In this document: positions 8,540 through 16,955 of the stretch, one piece after another
How the letters are laid out: each line of letters begins with the position of its first letter
Position numbering within the stretch: position 1 is the stretch's first letter
DNA from: Rudanella sp031411995
GTDB lineage: Bacteria; Bacteroidota; Bacteroidia; Cytophagales; Spirosomataceae
DNA: 64,000 nucleotides
Direction of reading: 5' to 3'
Assembly: GCA_031411995.1 (NCBI GenBank)
Contig: JANOCD010000057.1
Location: 1 to 64,000 of the forward strand
Made by a program: the position numbers and the translations under genes
The notes under the pieces: model-generated
Told to the model about the DNA's origin: nothing
The model's input: the letters and a program-made list of their open reading frames with translations, nothing else
The model's database searches: none

Positions 8540-8583
8540 CGCAAAACAAATCGTGCGCCAGCCTCCCCTTCTTCCCTTTTTTT
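8516..8583. terminator. Bidirectional terminator between AI-2E transporter and ilvE
   Basis: Arms at 8516-8538 and 8559-8581 pair over 23 bp with a single mismatch and carry A-tracts and T-tracts on the two sides. It sits between two convergent genes and overlaps the last codons of the transporter gene, so it could serve both strands. Confidence 0.75.
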
Positions 8584-8594
8584 CGTTCCTCCTT

Positions 8595-9665
8595 TTATAC
8601 CTTATACACCCACCCAAACACATCGTCGGCTTTGCCGGTGCGAATGTCGGTCATGTAGTTTTTAATGCGAATGGCTATTGATTTGCCGGGAGGATTTTCG
8701 GCCAGCATGTAGTCTTTTCCCTGGTAGCCAATCACCGAAAACGGCGAAACCACCACGGCAGTACCAGCTCCGAAAGCCTCCGTCAACCGGCCCGATTCGA
8801 TGCCGCCAATAACTTCCTCAACCGAAACCTGACGTTCTTCAATCTCGATATTCATACTCCGGGCAATTTGCAGAATACTGTCGCGGGTGATGCCTTTCAA
8901 CGTGGTATCCGACAAAGCAGGCGTTACCAGTTTCCCATCGATCACAAACATCACGTTCATCGTTCCCGACTCTTCAAAATACTTGTGTTCTTTCGCATCC
9001 GTCCACAGAAGTTGGTCATAACCAGCTTGTTGGGCCAACATGGTTGGATACATGGAACCGGCATAATTCCCGGCGCATTTGGCATACCCCACGCCCCCTT
9101 CAGCAGCACGGATATATTCCGTTTCTACTTTCACTTTCGGCGGTTTGGTATAATACGTTCCAACCGGACAAGTGAAAATGCAGAACCGATAGGTTTTCGA
9201 TGGAGCTACGCCCAGAAAAACGTCAGTGGCAAACATATAGGGGCGAATATAGAGCGAGCTGCCGGGAGCTGTTGGCACCCAATCGGCATCAAGGCGGAGC
9301 AGAGCTTCCAGACCACCCATAAATACGTCTTCAGAGAGAGTAGCCATGCACATGCGCCGGGCCGACTCATTCATCCGCGCAAAATTGTCTAAAGGTCTGA
9401 ACATCAGAACTTCACCCGCGTCATTCTTGTAAGCTTTCATGCCTTCAAAAATCGACTGGCCATAATGAAGTGACGACAATGCCGGACTGAGGGTGAAATT
9501 ATCGAATGGTACGACCTGCTGGTTTTGCCACTGCCCGTCCACAAAATCGGCCACAAACATGTGGTCGGAAAAATGCTTGCCAAAAGGCAAGTTATTGAAG
9601 TCGACTTCCTGAATTCGGGAGTGCTCTGTCTGCCGAAATTCAATCTGCATTACGTCCGATGTCAT
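8595..9665 (-). CDS. ilvE: Branched-chain amino acid aminotransferase
   Basis: 356 residues, the longer group-II form of the fold-type IV PLP transaminase that interconverts Leu, Ile and Val with their 2-oxo acids. The PLP lysine is K196 in GYAKCAGNYAGS. LHYGQSIFEGMKAYK (67-80) and the late TAEAFGAGTAVVVSP-like stretch (here RLTEAFGAGTAVVVSP) are family signatures. It stands alone between convergent and divergent genes, with no ilv or leu genes nearby, so it is probably a constitutive housekeeping copy. Promoter-like box at 9718-9725. Confidence 0.93.
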   Translation of the reverse strand: MTSDVMQIEFRQTEHSRIQEVDFNNLPFGKHFSDHMFVADFVDGQWQNQQVVPFDNFTLSPALSSLHYGQSIFEGMKAYKNDAGEVLMFRPLDNFARMNESARRMCMATLSEDVFMGGLEALLRLDADWVPTAPGSSLYIRPYMFATDVFLGVAPSKTYRFCIFTCPVGTYYTKPPKVKVETEYIRAAEGGVGYAKCAGNYAGSMYPTMLAQQAGYDQLLWTDAKEHKYFEESGTMNVMFVIDGKLVTPALSDTTLKGITRDSILQIARSMNIEIEERQVSVEEVIGGIESGRLTEAFGAGTAVVVSPFSVIGYQGKDYMLAENPPGKSIAIRIKNYMTDIRTGKADDVFGWVYKV

Positions 9666-9717
9666 AGTTGTACTCAGGTTTAAACCCCGGTTTTATTCTT
9701 GAAAAGAGTGTAGTAGG

Positions 9718-9725
9718 CAAATGTA
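9718..9725 (-). promoter_or_regulatory. Putative -7 box of the ilvE promoter
   Basis: TACATTTG on the minus strand matches TAnnTTTG and lies 52 bp before the ilvE ATG. The upstream -33 element is not distinct. Confidence 0.45.
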
Positions 9726-9866
9726 GCAATTTTGACCGAATTGGTAGTCGGTTGCGATAACTGACAAACTTGTAAGCACAAGCCGATCACAAACTATGCC
9801 GGTTGTTCCATAACAAGTAGCTTGTAGCGATGGTTGGTAGTATGACACCACCACTAATGGATAACT

Positions 9867-10973
9867 ATGTCTAACCTGCCACCCAACGATTCGTCGGGTC
9901 CTCTCAGCCACCTCACCATGCGTTACCTTCGTAGGGCGTTGGATGCCCCGCACCCAGCCGATGAACCCTATGTGTTGAATGAAGTTGAGGCCTGGGTTAT
10001 ACGCCGGGTACGCTGGCGAACACTGGCGTTAGCAGCTGGACTGGGTGTTGTCGTTGTGTTGTTATATTTTTTACCGCATTACTTTTGGCCCGCCTTTTTC
10101 AAAGATTTCATACTGACTATCAAAGGAATCGGGTATGCGTTACCCGTTATCTCGATCCTGTATGGCGTGTTGTTGATTTACATAGAAGTGCATGTACTCA
10201 TGTATGTCAACCTTAATGCTATTCGCACGATCATGGCCATTTGCCAGTTTCCCCGTGCCCACGATGCTCAATATGACCAACACTTGCGGATCATTGCAAA
10301 AGCGGCTTTCAATGCACCCTATACCAGTTTGTTTGCTGCTCAAGCCGACACGCACTTTGGCCGGCCCGGTTGGGGACTACCCTCGTTTTTCTGGATCAAT
10401 ATGGGAAAAGCCATGCTGATTTTCAGTGCCATCCAAGTCCTATTCATCCAGCTGATCGGTAGTATTTTCCTTCGGCAGGTGGCCAGTATGATCAGTATGC
10501 CTGTGTTTGCGTTTTGGAATGTTTTTGCTTCGTTTCGGATTCTGCGTGAGGCACAGATACGGGTTATGGCCCCGCTAACCATCCATAGTTTTGTGGATGA
10601 ATTATACGAAGAATGGGGTAAGCACGACCAGTTCCGGAAATTGGTTCCAGCGGTTTTGTCGTGTGTTGGTATTCAGAAACGGCACTATAATTATGCTCAT
10701 TATTTGCTGGCCGAAGCCATTGAACATCGTTTCGATATTCAGTTGGATGCACCTGATAATCAAACCCTGAGTGATTCACCGGCTCTTTCTGCCGAAGTTC
10801 GGATGGGTCTTGAACGGCTCATTATTTTTGCAACGCTAGTTGACGGTCGCCTGTCGTTATCCGAAAAAAAATGCCTTCAGTGCTTGCGCGCCAAAGGCAT
10901 TATAACCTACACACTTGCTGATATTCAGCAAATTGGCCGACAGTATAACGACGGCAAAGGACTGTGGGTTTAA
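9867..10973 (+). CDS. Uncharacterised integral membrane protein
   Basis: 368 residues. An N-terminal soluble segment (1-50) is followed by membrane helices at about 52-72, 86-112, 185-215 and possibly 205-230, then a helical cytoplasmic C-terminus (from about 235) containing TIHSFVDELYEEWGKHDQF and a final acidic or helical part. The layout resembles an uncharacterised Leptospira/Bacteroidota membrane family (recalled as LBF_2804-like, not verified). ATG 9867 is the first good start; an internal ATG follows at residue 18. Its stop codon abuts the stop of the convergent PhyH gene with no spacer. Confidence 0.7.
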   Translation: MSNLPPNDSSGPLSHLTMRYLRRALDAPHPADEPYVLNEVEAWVIRRVRWRTLALAAGLGVVVVLLYFLPHYFWPAFFKDFILTIKGIGYALPVISILYGVLLIYIEVHVLMYVNLNAIRTIMAICQFPRAHDAQYDQHLRIIAKAAFNAPYTSLFAAQADTHFGRPGWGLPSFFWINMGKAMLIFSAIQVLFIQLIGSIFLRQVASMISMPVFAFWNVFASFRILREAQIRVMAPLTIHSFVDELYEEWGKHDQFRKLVPAVLSCVGIQKRHYNYAHYLLAEAIEHRFDIQLDAPDNQTLSDSPALSAEVRMGLERLIIFATLVDGRLSLSEKKCLQCLRAKGIITYTLADIQQIGRQYNDGKGLWV

Positions 10974-12002
10974 TCACATGTTTTCACCGCCCTTGAAAAT
11001 GTCCTCGTGATCCTGAAGTTTAGGATGTATAAATAAATCGGCTCCATTGATGGTCTGGCGAATTGGCTCGTCATGGGGTGCCTGCCGGTGATGACGATAG
11101 GCATTGATCGAGGAATAATGGCTCACAAACGACTTGCGGGTTAAGGCTTCATTCCGAATAGCATCGCCCCCGTGGGCCAGAGCCGCATGCCAGATCAGCA
11201 AATCCCCTTTTTTAATAAGCAGGGTCTCCCGCTTTTGGCCGAGTCGCTCACAGTTTGCTTCAATATATTTGGCGAAATCGTTGGGGTCGTGTTCCGACTC
11301 ATGGTTGAAGAACATTCCATTGCCGAAATCAAATTTCTTGTTTGTGTGCGAACCGGGATAATAAAAAAGCGGCCCCGAATCAATGTGAACATCTTCCAGA
11401 GGAATCCACGAAGCGGCCAAATGGCTTGGGTTTTCCGATACCACATACGCAAAATCCTGGTGAGTCGCCTGTTGACTGCCCCATTTGAATAACAGGCTTT
11501 GCATAGACACAACCCGCTCACCAAACACCGCTTCCAGGAAACTCACAATGTTGTTGTGCAGCATGATCTTCTTGGCAATCACCGAACTGTTGTGGAAGTC
11601 CATGATCTTGATATGCTTCCCATTCAGTACCTCTTTGGGCAAGGCACGCGCTTCCTGAACCGCCCGGCCTGCATACTCCGGCAAGTCGACCTGCACTTTG
11701 ATTTGATACTTTTCGTTGTGTTCGAATAGCTCTTCTACTTCGCTCCAAAGCTGATCGAGCCACTCCGGGGCAATGGCCTGTTCCAAAATAACATAGCCGT
11801 TCTTCCGCCAAAACTGGAGCTTCTCTGCCAGATCGTAAGACAGATTTTTGTTGCGGGCATAATGGCTTACAAAACCCTTTATATCAGCATCTTTCTTATC
11901 GATCCAGGGCAGAGTTTTATAATCAAACTCTTTTAAAGGTTTGGGTTGGGGCTGAAGTACCCGCTTCACAGCAGATTTCAGGCGGCTTGTCAGGCTACTC
12001 AT
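10974..12002 (-). CDS. Phytanoyl-CoA dioxygenase (PhyH) family protein
   Basis: 342 residues. A basic N-terminal extension (1-55) precedes the PhyH domain. The iron ligands are H181-x-D183 (THQDFAYVV) and H278 (WHAALAHGGD), with R289 for 2-oxoglutarate. The subfamily resembles enzymes near polysaccharide or lipid-modifying genes, but the neighbours here (GldE block, membrane protein) give no pathway clue. It is not a close paralog of the PhyH protein at 2732-3544: lengths, spacing of ligands and flanking sequence differ. Its gene is separated from gldE by 95 bp. Confidence 0.8.
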   Translation of the reverse strand: MSSLTSRLKSAVKRVLQPQPKPLKEFDYKTLPWIDKKDADIKGFVSHYARNKNLSYDLAEKLQFWRKNGYVILEQAIAPEWLDQLWSEVEELFEHNEKYQIKVQVDLPEYAGRAVQEARALPKEVLNGKHIKIMDFHNSSVIAKKIMLHNNIVSFLEAVFGERVVSMQSLLFKWGSQQATHQDFAYVVSENPSHLAASWIPLEDVHIDSGPLFYYPGSHTNKKFDFGNGMFFNHESEHDPNDFAKYIEANCERLGQKRETLLIKKGDLLIWHAALAHGGDAIRNEALTRKSFVSHYSSINAYRHHRQAPHDEPIRQTINGADLFIHPKLQDHEDIFKGGENM

Positions 12003-12028
12003 GGGAAAATACGCTTTTAGTTAGAAGT

Positions 12029-12036
12029 CAAAACTA
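12029..12036 (-). promoter_or_regulatory. Putative -7 box before the PhyH gene
   Basis: TAGTTTTG on the minus strand fits TAnnTTTG and is 26 bp upstream of the ATG at 12002. Confidence 0.35.
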
Positions 12037-12097
12037 CAGATAACAAGGATGATGATGAGAGGTGGACAGTGAAATATTTTTTTTATGCCTGTGCAAT

Positions 12098-13429
12098 TCA
12101 TTGAGCATCATTCATTACTATTCTCACTTCATTAATTCGTTTGTTGTCTGCCGACAGAACATGGAAAAGAAACTGACCATACTGAACCTCTTCACCTGAT
12201 GCAGGCAGGTGGCTAAACAATTCAAGCAACAACCCTCCCAGCGATTCGCTGTCTCCCCGAACGTCATCGAACGTGGTGGCATCCACATCGAGTGCCCGGC
12301 ACACATCGGTCAGGGGTAGTTTGCCTTCTGCAATAACCGTATGTTCGTCGACGCGCCGGAATCCGGTCGGCGTTTCGTCGTCAAATTCATCGTTAATATC
12401 GCCAAAAATTTCTTCAATAATATCTTCCAGCGTCACTAGTCCCCGTGTGCCGCCATATTCATCGACCACAATAGCCATGTGAACCCGCCGACGCTGGAAA
12501 TCCTGCATCAGATCGTCCACTTTTTTGGTTTCGGGGATAAAAAACGCGGGCCGGAGCAGCGTCTGCCAGGCAAACGAGTCGTCGCTATGCAAGTGAGGAA
12601 GCAGATCTTTTATGTATAGAATCCCTTCAATCTGGTCAATTGTCTCTTTATAAACCGGCACCCGCGAAAACCCCGATGCATTAATGCGGCTCATTAACTC
12701 CGTGAATGTCAGATCGTCTTCAAAGGCCGTGATATTAACCCGCGATTTCATGACCTGCCGGGCCGTTAAGTTGCTGAAATTCACGATCCCTTTCAGAATT
12801 TCGCGCTCTTCAACGGTTGTTTCGGCTCCGGTTAACTCCACAGCCTGATTCAATTCTTCAACCGAGAGTTTATACCCCCGTTTCGGAATGCGTTTGTCTA
12901 ACTGATTGCTCAAATTAACCAGTAAGGAGGACAATGGACGAAAAATGAGCAACGCAAACCGGGCGAGTGGCGTTGTCTGACGAGCGACTTTCAGGCTATT
13001 TTGACTGGCAAAAACTTTGGGAATAATCTCGCCAAACAACACAATCACCAGCGTGAGGGCCAGCGTTGTTCCCGAAAGTACAATGGCCGACGAATGAGCT
13101 AGTTGCGACAACTCCCAGGATAGATAGGTGACCATTACCACAATGGCAATGTTGAGCAGATTATTGAAAATGACCAGTGATGCCAACAACCGTCGGGGGC
13201 GGTCGAGCAGCGACATGATGCGCTGGTCGGCAGAGGAGTTGCTATCGCGGCAGGTGGTACGGTCGTCGGGCGAGAGCGTGAAAAAAGCAACTTCTGTGGC
13301 TGAAACGAGCGAGGCCAGTGTAACTAACAGAAGCACCAAAGCGGCAACAGGGCCGAATGAAGTAAAATAGGTGCCCCAAACGTCGTCCGTCGGGAACACC
13401 TGTCGAGGAAGAGGATCACTAAGGTCCAT
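12098..13429 (-). CDS. gldE: GldE, CNNM/CBS/CorC-type membrane protein
   Basis: 443 residues. A CNNM transmembrane domain (about 25-200, three membrane helices, with the FGEIIPKVFA motif) is followed by a CBS pair (about 210-335, ending in the VVDEYGGTRGLVTLEDIIEE signature) and a CorC/HlyC transporter-associated domain (345-435). The order gldE-ssb-mutY is characteristic of Bacteroidota, where GldE helps the gliding machinery and T9SS; elsewhere the same fold serves in Mg/Co efflux. gldD, often next in line, is replaced here by a PhyH gene. It starts 36 bp after ssb and is probably co-transcribed. Confidence 0.88.
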   Translation of the reverse strand: MDLSDPLPRQVFPTDDVWGTYFTSFGPVAALVLLLVTLASLVSATEVAFFTLSPDDRTTCRDSNSSADQRIMSLLDRPRRLLASLVIFNNLLNIAIVVMVTYLSWELSQLAHSSAIVLSGTTLALTLVIVLFGEIIPKVFASQNSLKVARQTTPLARFALLIFRPLSSLLVNLSNQLDKRIPKRGYKLSVEELNQAVELTGAETTVEEREILKGIVNFSNLTARQVMKSRVNITAFEDDLTFTELMSRINASGFSRVPVYKETIDQIEGILYIKDLLPHLHSDDSFAWQTLLRPAFFIPETKKVDDLMQDFQRRRVHMAIVVDEYGGTRGLVTLEDIIEEIFGDINDEFDDETPTGFRRVDEHTVIAEGKLPLTDVCRALDVDATTFDDVRGDSESLGGLLLELFSHLPASGEEVQYGQFLFHVLSADNKRINEVRIVMNDAQ

Positions 13430-13464
13430 TCAGATCAGATTTGGTCCAACAAAAGGGGAGTGGG

Positions 13465-14010
13465 TTAGAAGGGTAGATCATCGTCACCACTGTTGCCCTC
13501 AAAAGGCGTTGGTTCAGGCTCCCGGCGCGCCTGTTGTTTAGGGGGAGCAGCAGGCGCAGGTGCGGCAGAAGCCTGACGCTGTGGTTGTGCCTGTTGCTGC
13601 GGACGGTCGGCTGTTGCAGCAGCCGCCTGCTGACGCGGAGGGGCTTCGTAGCTAGCACCATCATTACCATCGCGGTCGCCGGGAGAGCCTAACAGTTGCA
13701 TGGTGTTGGCCCGAACACGAAGCGAAAAACGCTCTTTACCTTCTTTATCCGTCCAGGTTTCTGTGCGCAGGCGACCTTCAATGTAAACAGGGTTGCCTTT
13801 TTTCAGGTATTTCTCAGCGATTTTGGCCTGCTCATTCCACAATTCAACCCGGAACCACTCTGTTTGCTCAACCTTTTCGCCATTACGGTTTGTGAACTTT
13901 TCAGTTGTAGCTACATTAAACTGAGCTACTACGTTTCCTCCATCTAAGTAACGGACATCGGGATCTGCCCCTAAATTGCCAATCAAAGTGACTTTATTCA
14001 GACTTGCCAT
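13465..14010 (-). CDS. ssb: Single-stranded DNA-binding protein
   Basis: 181 residues. The OB fold occupies 1-110 (opening SLNKVTLIGNLGADPDVRY; EWFRVELWNEQAKIAEKYLKKG). A long Gln/Ala/Pro-rich linker (115-170) leads to the acidic tip SGDDDLPF that recruits replication and repair proteins. Its position between mutY and gldE is conserved in the phylum. A TAACTTTA box at 14061-14068, 51 bp upstream, is a weak promoter candidate. Confidence 0.95.
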   Translation of the reverse strand: MASLNKVTLIGNLGADPDVRYLDGGNVVAQFNVATTEKFTNRNGEKVEQTEWFRVELWNEQAKIAEKYLKKGNPVYIEGRLRTETWTDKEGKERFSLRVRANTMQLLGSPGDRDGNDGASYEAPPRQQAAAATADRPQQQAQPQRQASAAPAPAAPPKQQARREPEPTPFEGNSGDDDLPF

Positions 14011-14079
14011 TTTTGGTTTTGGTTTTAAAACGAATGAAATGAACTCTGGGTTTAGAATACTAAAGTTACTGATTCTGGC

Positions 14080-15189
14080 TTACTTATCCAAACGACCGGC
14101 CAAATAATTTACGATCAGAACCGGCTTGGGTAGAGCCAATACCTCGTCAGTAGAATACCACATCAATCCATCGGGCAATGTTCCTGCTATTCCGTCGGGA
14201 ATGTCGAATTCATAGAATAAAGCCTTGATTCGCTGATGCGAAAGCAATTGAGTGGCAGGCACCGGAGCCACTGTCTGAATTCCGCGTAACACCCAGTTTT
14301 CGAGTTCGCCAGTGAGGCCAAGGTCCCGTAACATCGATGTTGGCTCGCCACCGGGCTGCCGGGCGGGTTCGATTAGGGCAAAGTCATATAACTGTTGCCA
14401 GACATCGCGGGCCGTGCGTTCCCGGAGAGCAAACCGCCCCCGATTACGAAAAACAAAATAATAAAAATAACGCTCTCGCACGGCTGCTTTCTTTGCTTTC
14501 ACAGGCAACGATTGCTGCCGTCCGGTCTGATAGGCCACGCACTGTTGTTGCAACGGGCAAAGCATACAATCGGGCGAAACAGGTGTACATTGAATGGCAC
14601 CAAATTCCATAATTGCCTGATTATACGTAGCCGGATTGGGGGCATGCTGAATGAGCCGGAGAGCCACAGCAGAAAACGTTTTTTTTGCCGTAGTGGTGGT
14701 AATATCCTGATCAATTCCGAACACCCGCGCCAGCACCCGATACACGTTTCCATCCACCACCGGCACTCGTTCGCCAAAGGCAAACGACGCAATAGCTGCG
14801 GCTGTGTAGACCCCAATACCCTTCAATTTCAATAAGTTATGATAGGAATTAGGGAAAACTCCTTTTAAATTTGTAGCCACTACCTTGGCGGTTTGATGCA
14901 GGTTGCGGGCGCGTGAATAATACCCCAAACCCTGCCAGAGCCGGAGCAGGTCGCGTTCATCGGCCTGAGCCATATCCGTTACCGTCGGATAAGCCTCTAC
15001 AAAGCGTTCATAGTAGGGGAGTCCCTGGGCAACACGGGTCTGTTGGAGGATCACTTCGGAGAGCCAAATACGATATGGGTCGTGAGTGTACCGCCAGGGC
15101 AGATTTCGCTTGTGATGCTCATACCAACCGACAAGGGTTTGTGCAAAATTGGATTCCTCCGCGAGGTTAAAGTCTGATAGTGAGGACAA
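14080..15189 (-). CDS. mutY: A/G-specific adenine glycosylase
   Basis: 369 residues. MutY removes adenine mispaired with 8-oxoguanine. The helix-hairpin-helix LKGIGVYTAAAIASFAFGE is at 122-140, the catalytic Asp146 is in VVDGNVYRV, Glu45 is in SEVILQQT, and the [4Fe-4S] cysteines are C201, C208, C211 and C217 (CTPVSPDCMLCPLQQQC). The C-terminal third is the NUDIX-like domain that reads 8-oxoG. It is divergent from the HU gene and heads the mutY-ssb-gldE block. Confidence 0.95.
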   Translation of the reverse strand: MSSLSDFNLAEESNFAQTLVGWYEHHKRNLPWRYTHDPYRIWLSEVILQQTRVAQGLPYYERFVEAYPTVTDMAQADERDLLRLWQGLGYYSRARNLHQTAKVVATNLKGVFPNSYHNLLKLKGIGVYTAAAIASFAFGERVPVVDGNVYRVLARVFGIDQDITTTTAKKTFSAVALRLIQHAPNPATYNQAIMEFGAIQCTPVSPDCMLCPLQQQCVAYQTGRQQSLPVKAKKAAVRERYFYYFVFRNRGRFALRERTARDVWQQLYDFALIEPARQPGGEPTSMLRDLGLTGELENWVLRGIQTVAPVPATQLLSHQRIKALFYEFDIPDGIAGTLPDGLMWYSTDEVLALPKPVLIVNYLAGRLDK

Positions 15190-15239
15190 AATAATAAGAG
15201 CAATAAGGCGTTAGGTGGAAAAACAGTAAAGCATACTTT

Positions 15240-15268
15240 TTGATTTTGGAAGGAAAAGGCTACCTTTG
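15240..15268 (+). promoter_or_regulatory. Bacteroidota-type promoter of the HU gene
   Basis: A -33 TTG at 15240-15242 and a -7 TACCTTTG at 15261-15268 are separated by 18 bp, close to the phylum consensus. Transcription would begin about 15275, giving a leader of about 58 nt before the GTG start. Confidence 0.6.
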
Positions 15269-15332
15269 TACTCCCATTTTTGACACCTGAATTTTTCAAA
15301 CAACATAGTAACCGTTAAAGTTTTAATCAGTC

Positions 15333-15632
15333 GTGACGAAAGCAGACGTAATCTCAGAAATCTCCGATAAAACCGGAATCGACAAGGCAGAAGTAACTTA
15401 TACTCTGGAGACATTTTTCTCTGTAGTAAAAGACTCATTAGCTAAAGAGGAGCCGATTTATGTGAGAGGGTTTGGCAGCTTCATCAATAAGAAGAGAGCG
15501 CAAAAGGTCGCCCGGAATATTTCCAAAAATACGGCCATGGTAATCGAAGAACACTTTATCCCCAGCTTCAAGCCGGCTAAAGTATTTGTCGAACAAGTCA
15601 AATCAAGCGTGAAAAACGCCACGGTTGAGTAA
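15333..15632 (+). CDS. HU/IHF-type DNA-binding protein
   Basis: 99 residues starting at GTG 15333. It begins TKADVISEISDKTGI and has the beta-arm region (PIYVRGFGSFINKKRAQKV) of the HU/IHF fold; the tip is RGFGSF-type, with NISKNT in place of NP. These dimeric proteins bend DNA and shape the nucleoid. No earlier ATG gives a better N-terminus, since the usual MTKAD start coincides with the GTG. A strong terminator follows the stop. Confidence 0.92.
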   Translation: MTKADVISEISDKTGIDKAEVTYTLETFFSVVKDSLAKEEPIYVRGFGSFINKKRAQKVARNISKNTAMVIEEHFIPSFKPAKVFVEQVKSSVKNATVE

Positions 15633-15646
15633 GATCAACTGCACCG

Positions 15647-15689
15647 TTTCATCCGGCGGACGAATTAATCCGCCGGATGAAATGTTTTT
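15647..15689 (+). terminator. Rho-independent terminator of the HU gene
   Basis: Perfect 14-bp arms 15647-15660 and 15669-15682 with an 8-nt loop, followed by TGTTTTT. It lies 15 bp past the HU stop. Confidence 0.85.
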
Positions 15690-15713
15690 GATGGAAACGA
15701 CCTCTTTCCAGCC

Positions 15714-16559
15714 ATGAACAAATCAATCCTGCTTGTTATCGGTGTTTCAGCTTTGCTAACGGTTGGCTTATATAGCCTGCCCAAAGGCGTTGTTCAGAAT
15801 GCCGATAAAAAGTTAAGTAGCCAGGCATCAGGTGGCCGAACGACTACGAAGCCGAACGAAACACGACAGGAAACGCCTACCGAAATGGAGCATAATGCCC
15901 CATTAACGGTTGAACAGGAACAAAAACGGTCGGCCTTGCTGTCTGCTTTTGTTAGAGCCGGAGAAACCGAAAAAGGCAAAACTGCCGGACCTCTTATTGA
16001 CTTTTTTCGGTCGGTGAGCCGGTTCGACAGTGCTGCTTTTTATGCGGGGCAACTGGCTGATAATCAGCCTACCGAAGCAAATATGCTGCGGGCAGGTGAT
16101 TTGTATTTTGAAGCCTACGGATTTGCTGTCGATGACAGGAAATCGACTGACCTGGGTCAAAAGACGCGGGATTTCTACCAGAAAGCTCTCGATAAAAACC
16201 CAAATCTGTTGTTGGCCAAGGCTAACATGGCAATGACTTATGTCAGCACGCAAACCCCTATGCAGGGCATTATGCTGCTGCGTGAGGTGTTGCAGCAAGA
16301 CCCCACTAATGAGGTTGCGCTGTTTAATCTGGGCCTGCTTTCAATGCGTTCCAATCAATATGATCGGGCCATTGAGCGATTCCGGCAAATTTTGGCCGTC
16401 AACCCCAACAGCCGCAAAGCCCGCTTCTATCTGGGGGTGAGTTTGGTGGAAAAAGGGGAGAAAGCCGAAGCTCGGAAAGTGCTTACTGAGGTGAAAGCCA
16501 CAGAAAAAGATCCGCAAATTCTGGCTGCCGTGAAGGAGCTGGAAGAGCGGCTGAAGTGA
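15714..16559 (+). CDS. Membrane-anchored tetratricopeptide repeat protein
   Basis: 281 residues. An N-terminal hydrophobic segment (3-20) acts as signal or anchor; residues 25-75 are a polar linker; from about 95 the protein is helical, with TPR units clearest at 150-280 (for example NEVALFNLGLLSMRSNQYDRA and NSRKARFYLGVSLVEKGEKAEA). TPR proteins act as scaffolds for other proteins; no partner is named by sequence. Its place between HU and rng, both core genes, is common in Cytophagales, so it is likely part of the conserved block rather than accessory. Confidence 0.85.
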   Translation: MNKSILLVIGVSALLTVGLYSLPKGVVQNADKKLSSQASGGRTTTKPNETRQETPTEMEHNAPLTVEQEQKRSALLSAFVRAGETEKGKTAGPLIDFFRSVSRFDSAAFYAGQLADNQPTEANMLRAGDLYFEAYGFAVDDRKSTDLGQKTRDFYQKALDKNPNLLLAKANMAMTYVSTQTPMQGIMLLREVLQQDPTNEVALFNLGLLSMRSNQYDRAIERFRQILAVNPNSRKARFYLGVSLVEKGEKAEARKVLTEVKATEKDPQILAAVKELEERLK

Positions 16560-16566
16560 GTTTAAC

Positions 16567-16615
16567 GTTTCAAGTTTCATTGGCTTCGCCGTTTCGTTTG
16601 AGTTTAACTTGAAAC
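16567..16615. repeat. Inverted repeat after the TPR gene
   Basis: Perfect 10-bp arms GTTTCAAGTT / AACTTGAAAC at 16567-16576 and 16606-16615 with a 29-nt interior. It may be a weak terminator of the TPR gene; there is no U-tract. Confidence 0.3.
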
Positions 16616-16691
16616 CAGAAACCTGAAACATAAATAAGGGTTGTCCGGGTGGTCAGCCGACAAATTATTTAATCATCAAAACACGTTTACT

Positions 16692-16781
16692 ATGCCTTGC
16701 GGTAAGAAAAGAAAACGCCATAAAATCGCTACTCACAAACGGAAGAAGCGTCTCCGGAAGAATCGGCACAAGAAGAAGTAG
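16692..16781 (+). CDS. COX24/AURKAIP1 (mS38)-like small ribosomal protein
   Basis: 29 residues starting MPCGKKRKRHK, and 18 of 29 positions are Lys, Arg or His. Such tiny, extremely basic proteins with a conserved KKRLRKNRHKKK-type end are related to the mitochondrial ribosomal protein mS38 (AURKAIP1/COX24) and are found throughout Bacteroidota, often just before rng. They are thought to be a ribosome component buried in rRNA. The start ATG and stop TAG are unambiguous. It is followed by a large inverted repeat and a terminator-like hairpin, so it is probably its own transcript. Confidence 0.85.
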   Translation: MPCGKKRKRHKIATHKRKKRLRKNRHKKK

Positions 16782-16783
16782 GG

Positions 16784-16884
16784 TACAGTGAACAGCCCCG
16801 GCGGGGAACCGCAGCAGCGAACAGTGAAATCAACTGTGGCAAACTGTTGCGGTTCCCCGCCGGGACTGTTTACTGTTCACTGTA
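16784..16884. repeat. Long imperfect inverted repeat between COX24-like gene and rng
   Basis: Left arm 16784-16817 and right arm 16844-16884 can pair over more than 30 bp, interrupted by a 7-nt insertion in the right arm (16865-16872 region). The outer part (TACAGTGAACAG / CTGTTCACTGTA) and the GC-rich inner part (CCGGCGGGGAACCGC) are both complementary. It may be an RNA structure or a small repeat element. Confidence 0.6.
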
Positions 16885-16919
16885 AAGAGGCCCGTCATTA
16901 CGAACGCGGCTTCTTTTTT
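16884..16919 (+). terminator. Probable terminator upstream of rng
   Basis: A short stem (AAAGAGGCC with GGCTTCTTTTTT, one G-T pair, loop about 15 nt) ends in a run of six T. It would end the transcript of the COX24-like gene 36 bp before the rng start. Confidence 0.5.
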
Positions 16920-16955
16920 ATCTACATACGCCATCTCTAACCGTGTCTTCATCTG

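Noticed and set aside
10971..10976. Overlap or fusion of the 9867 and 10974 genes
   Set aside because: The two stops are simply adjacent on opposite strands; neither frame continues through the other.
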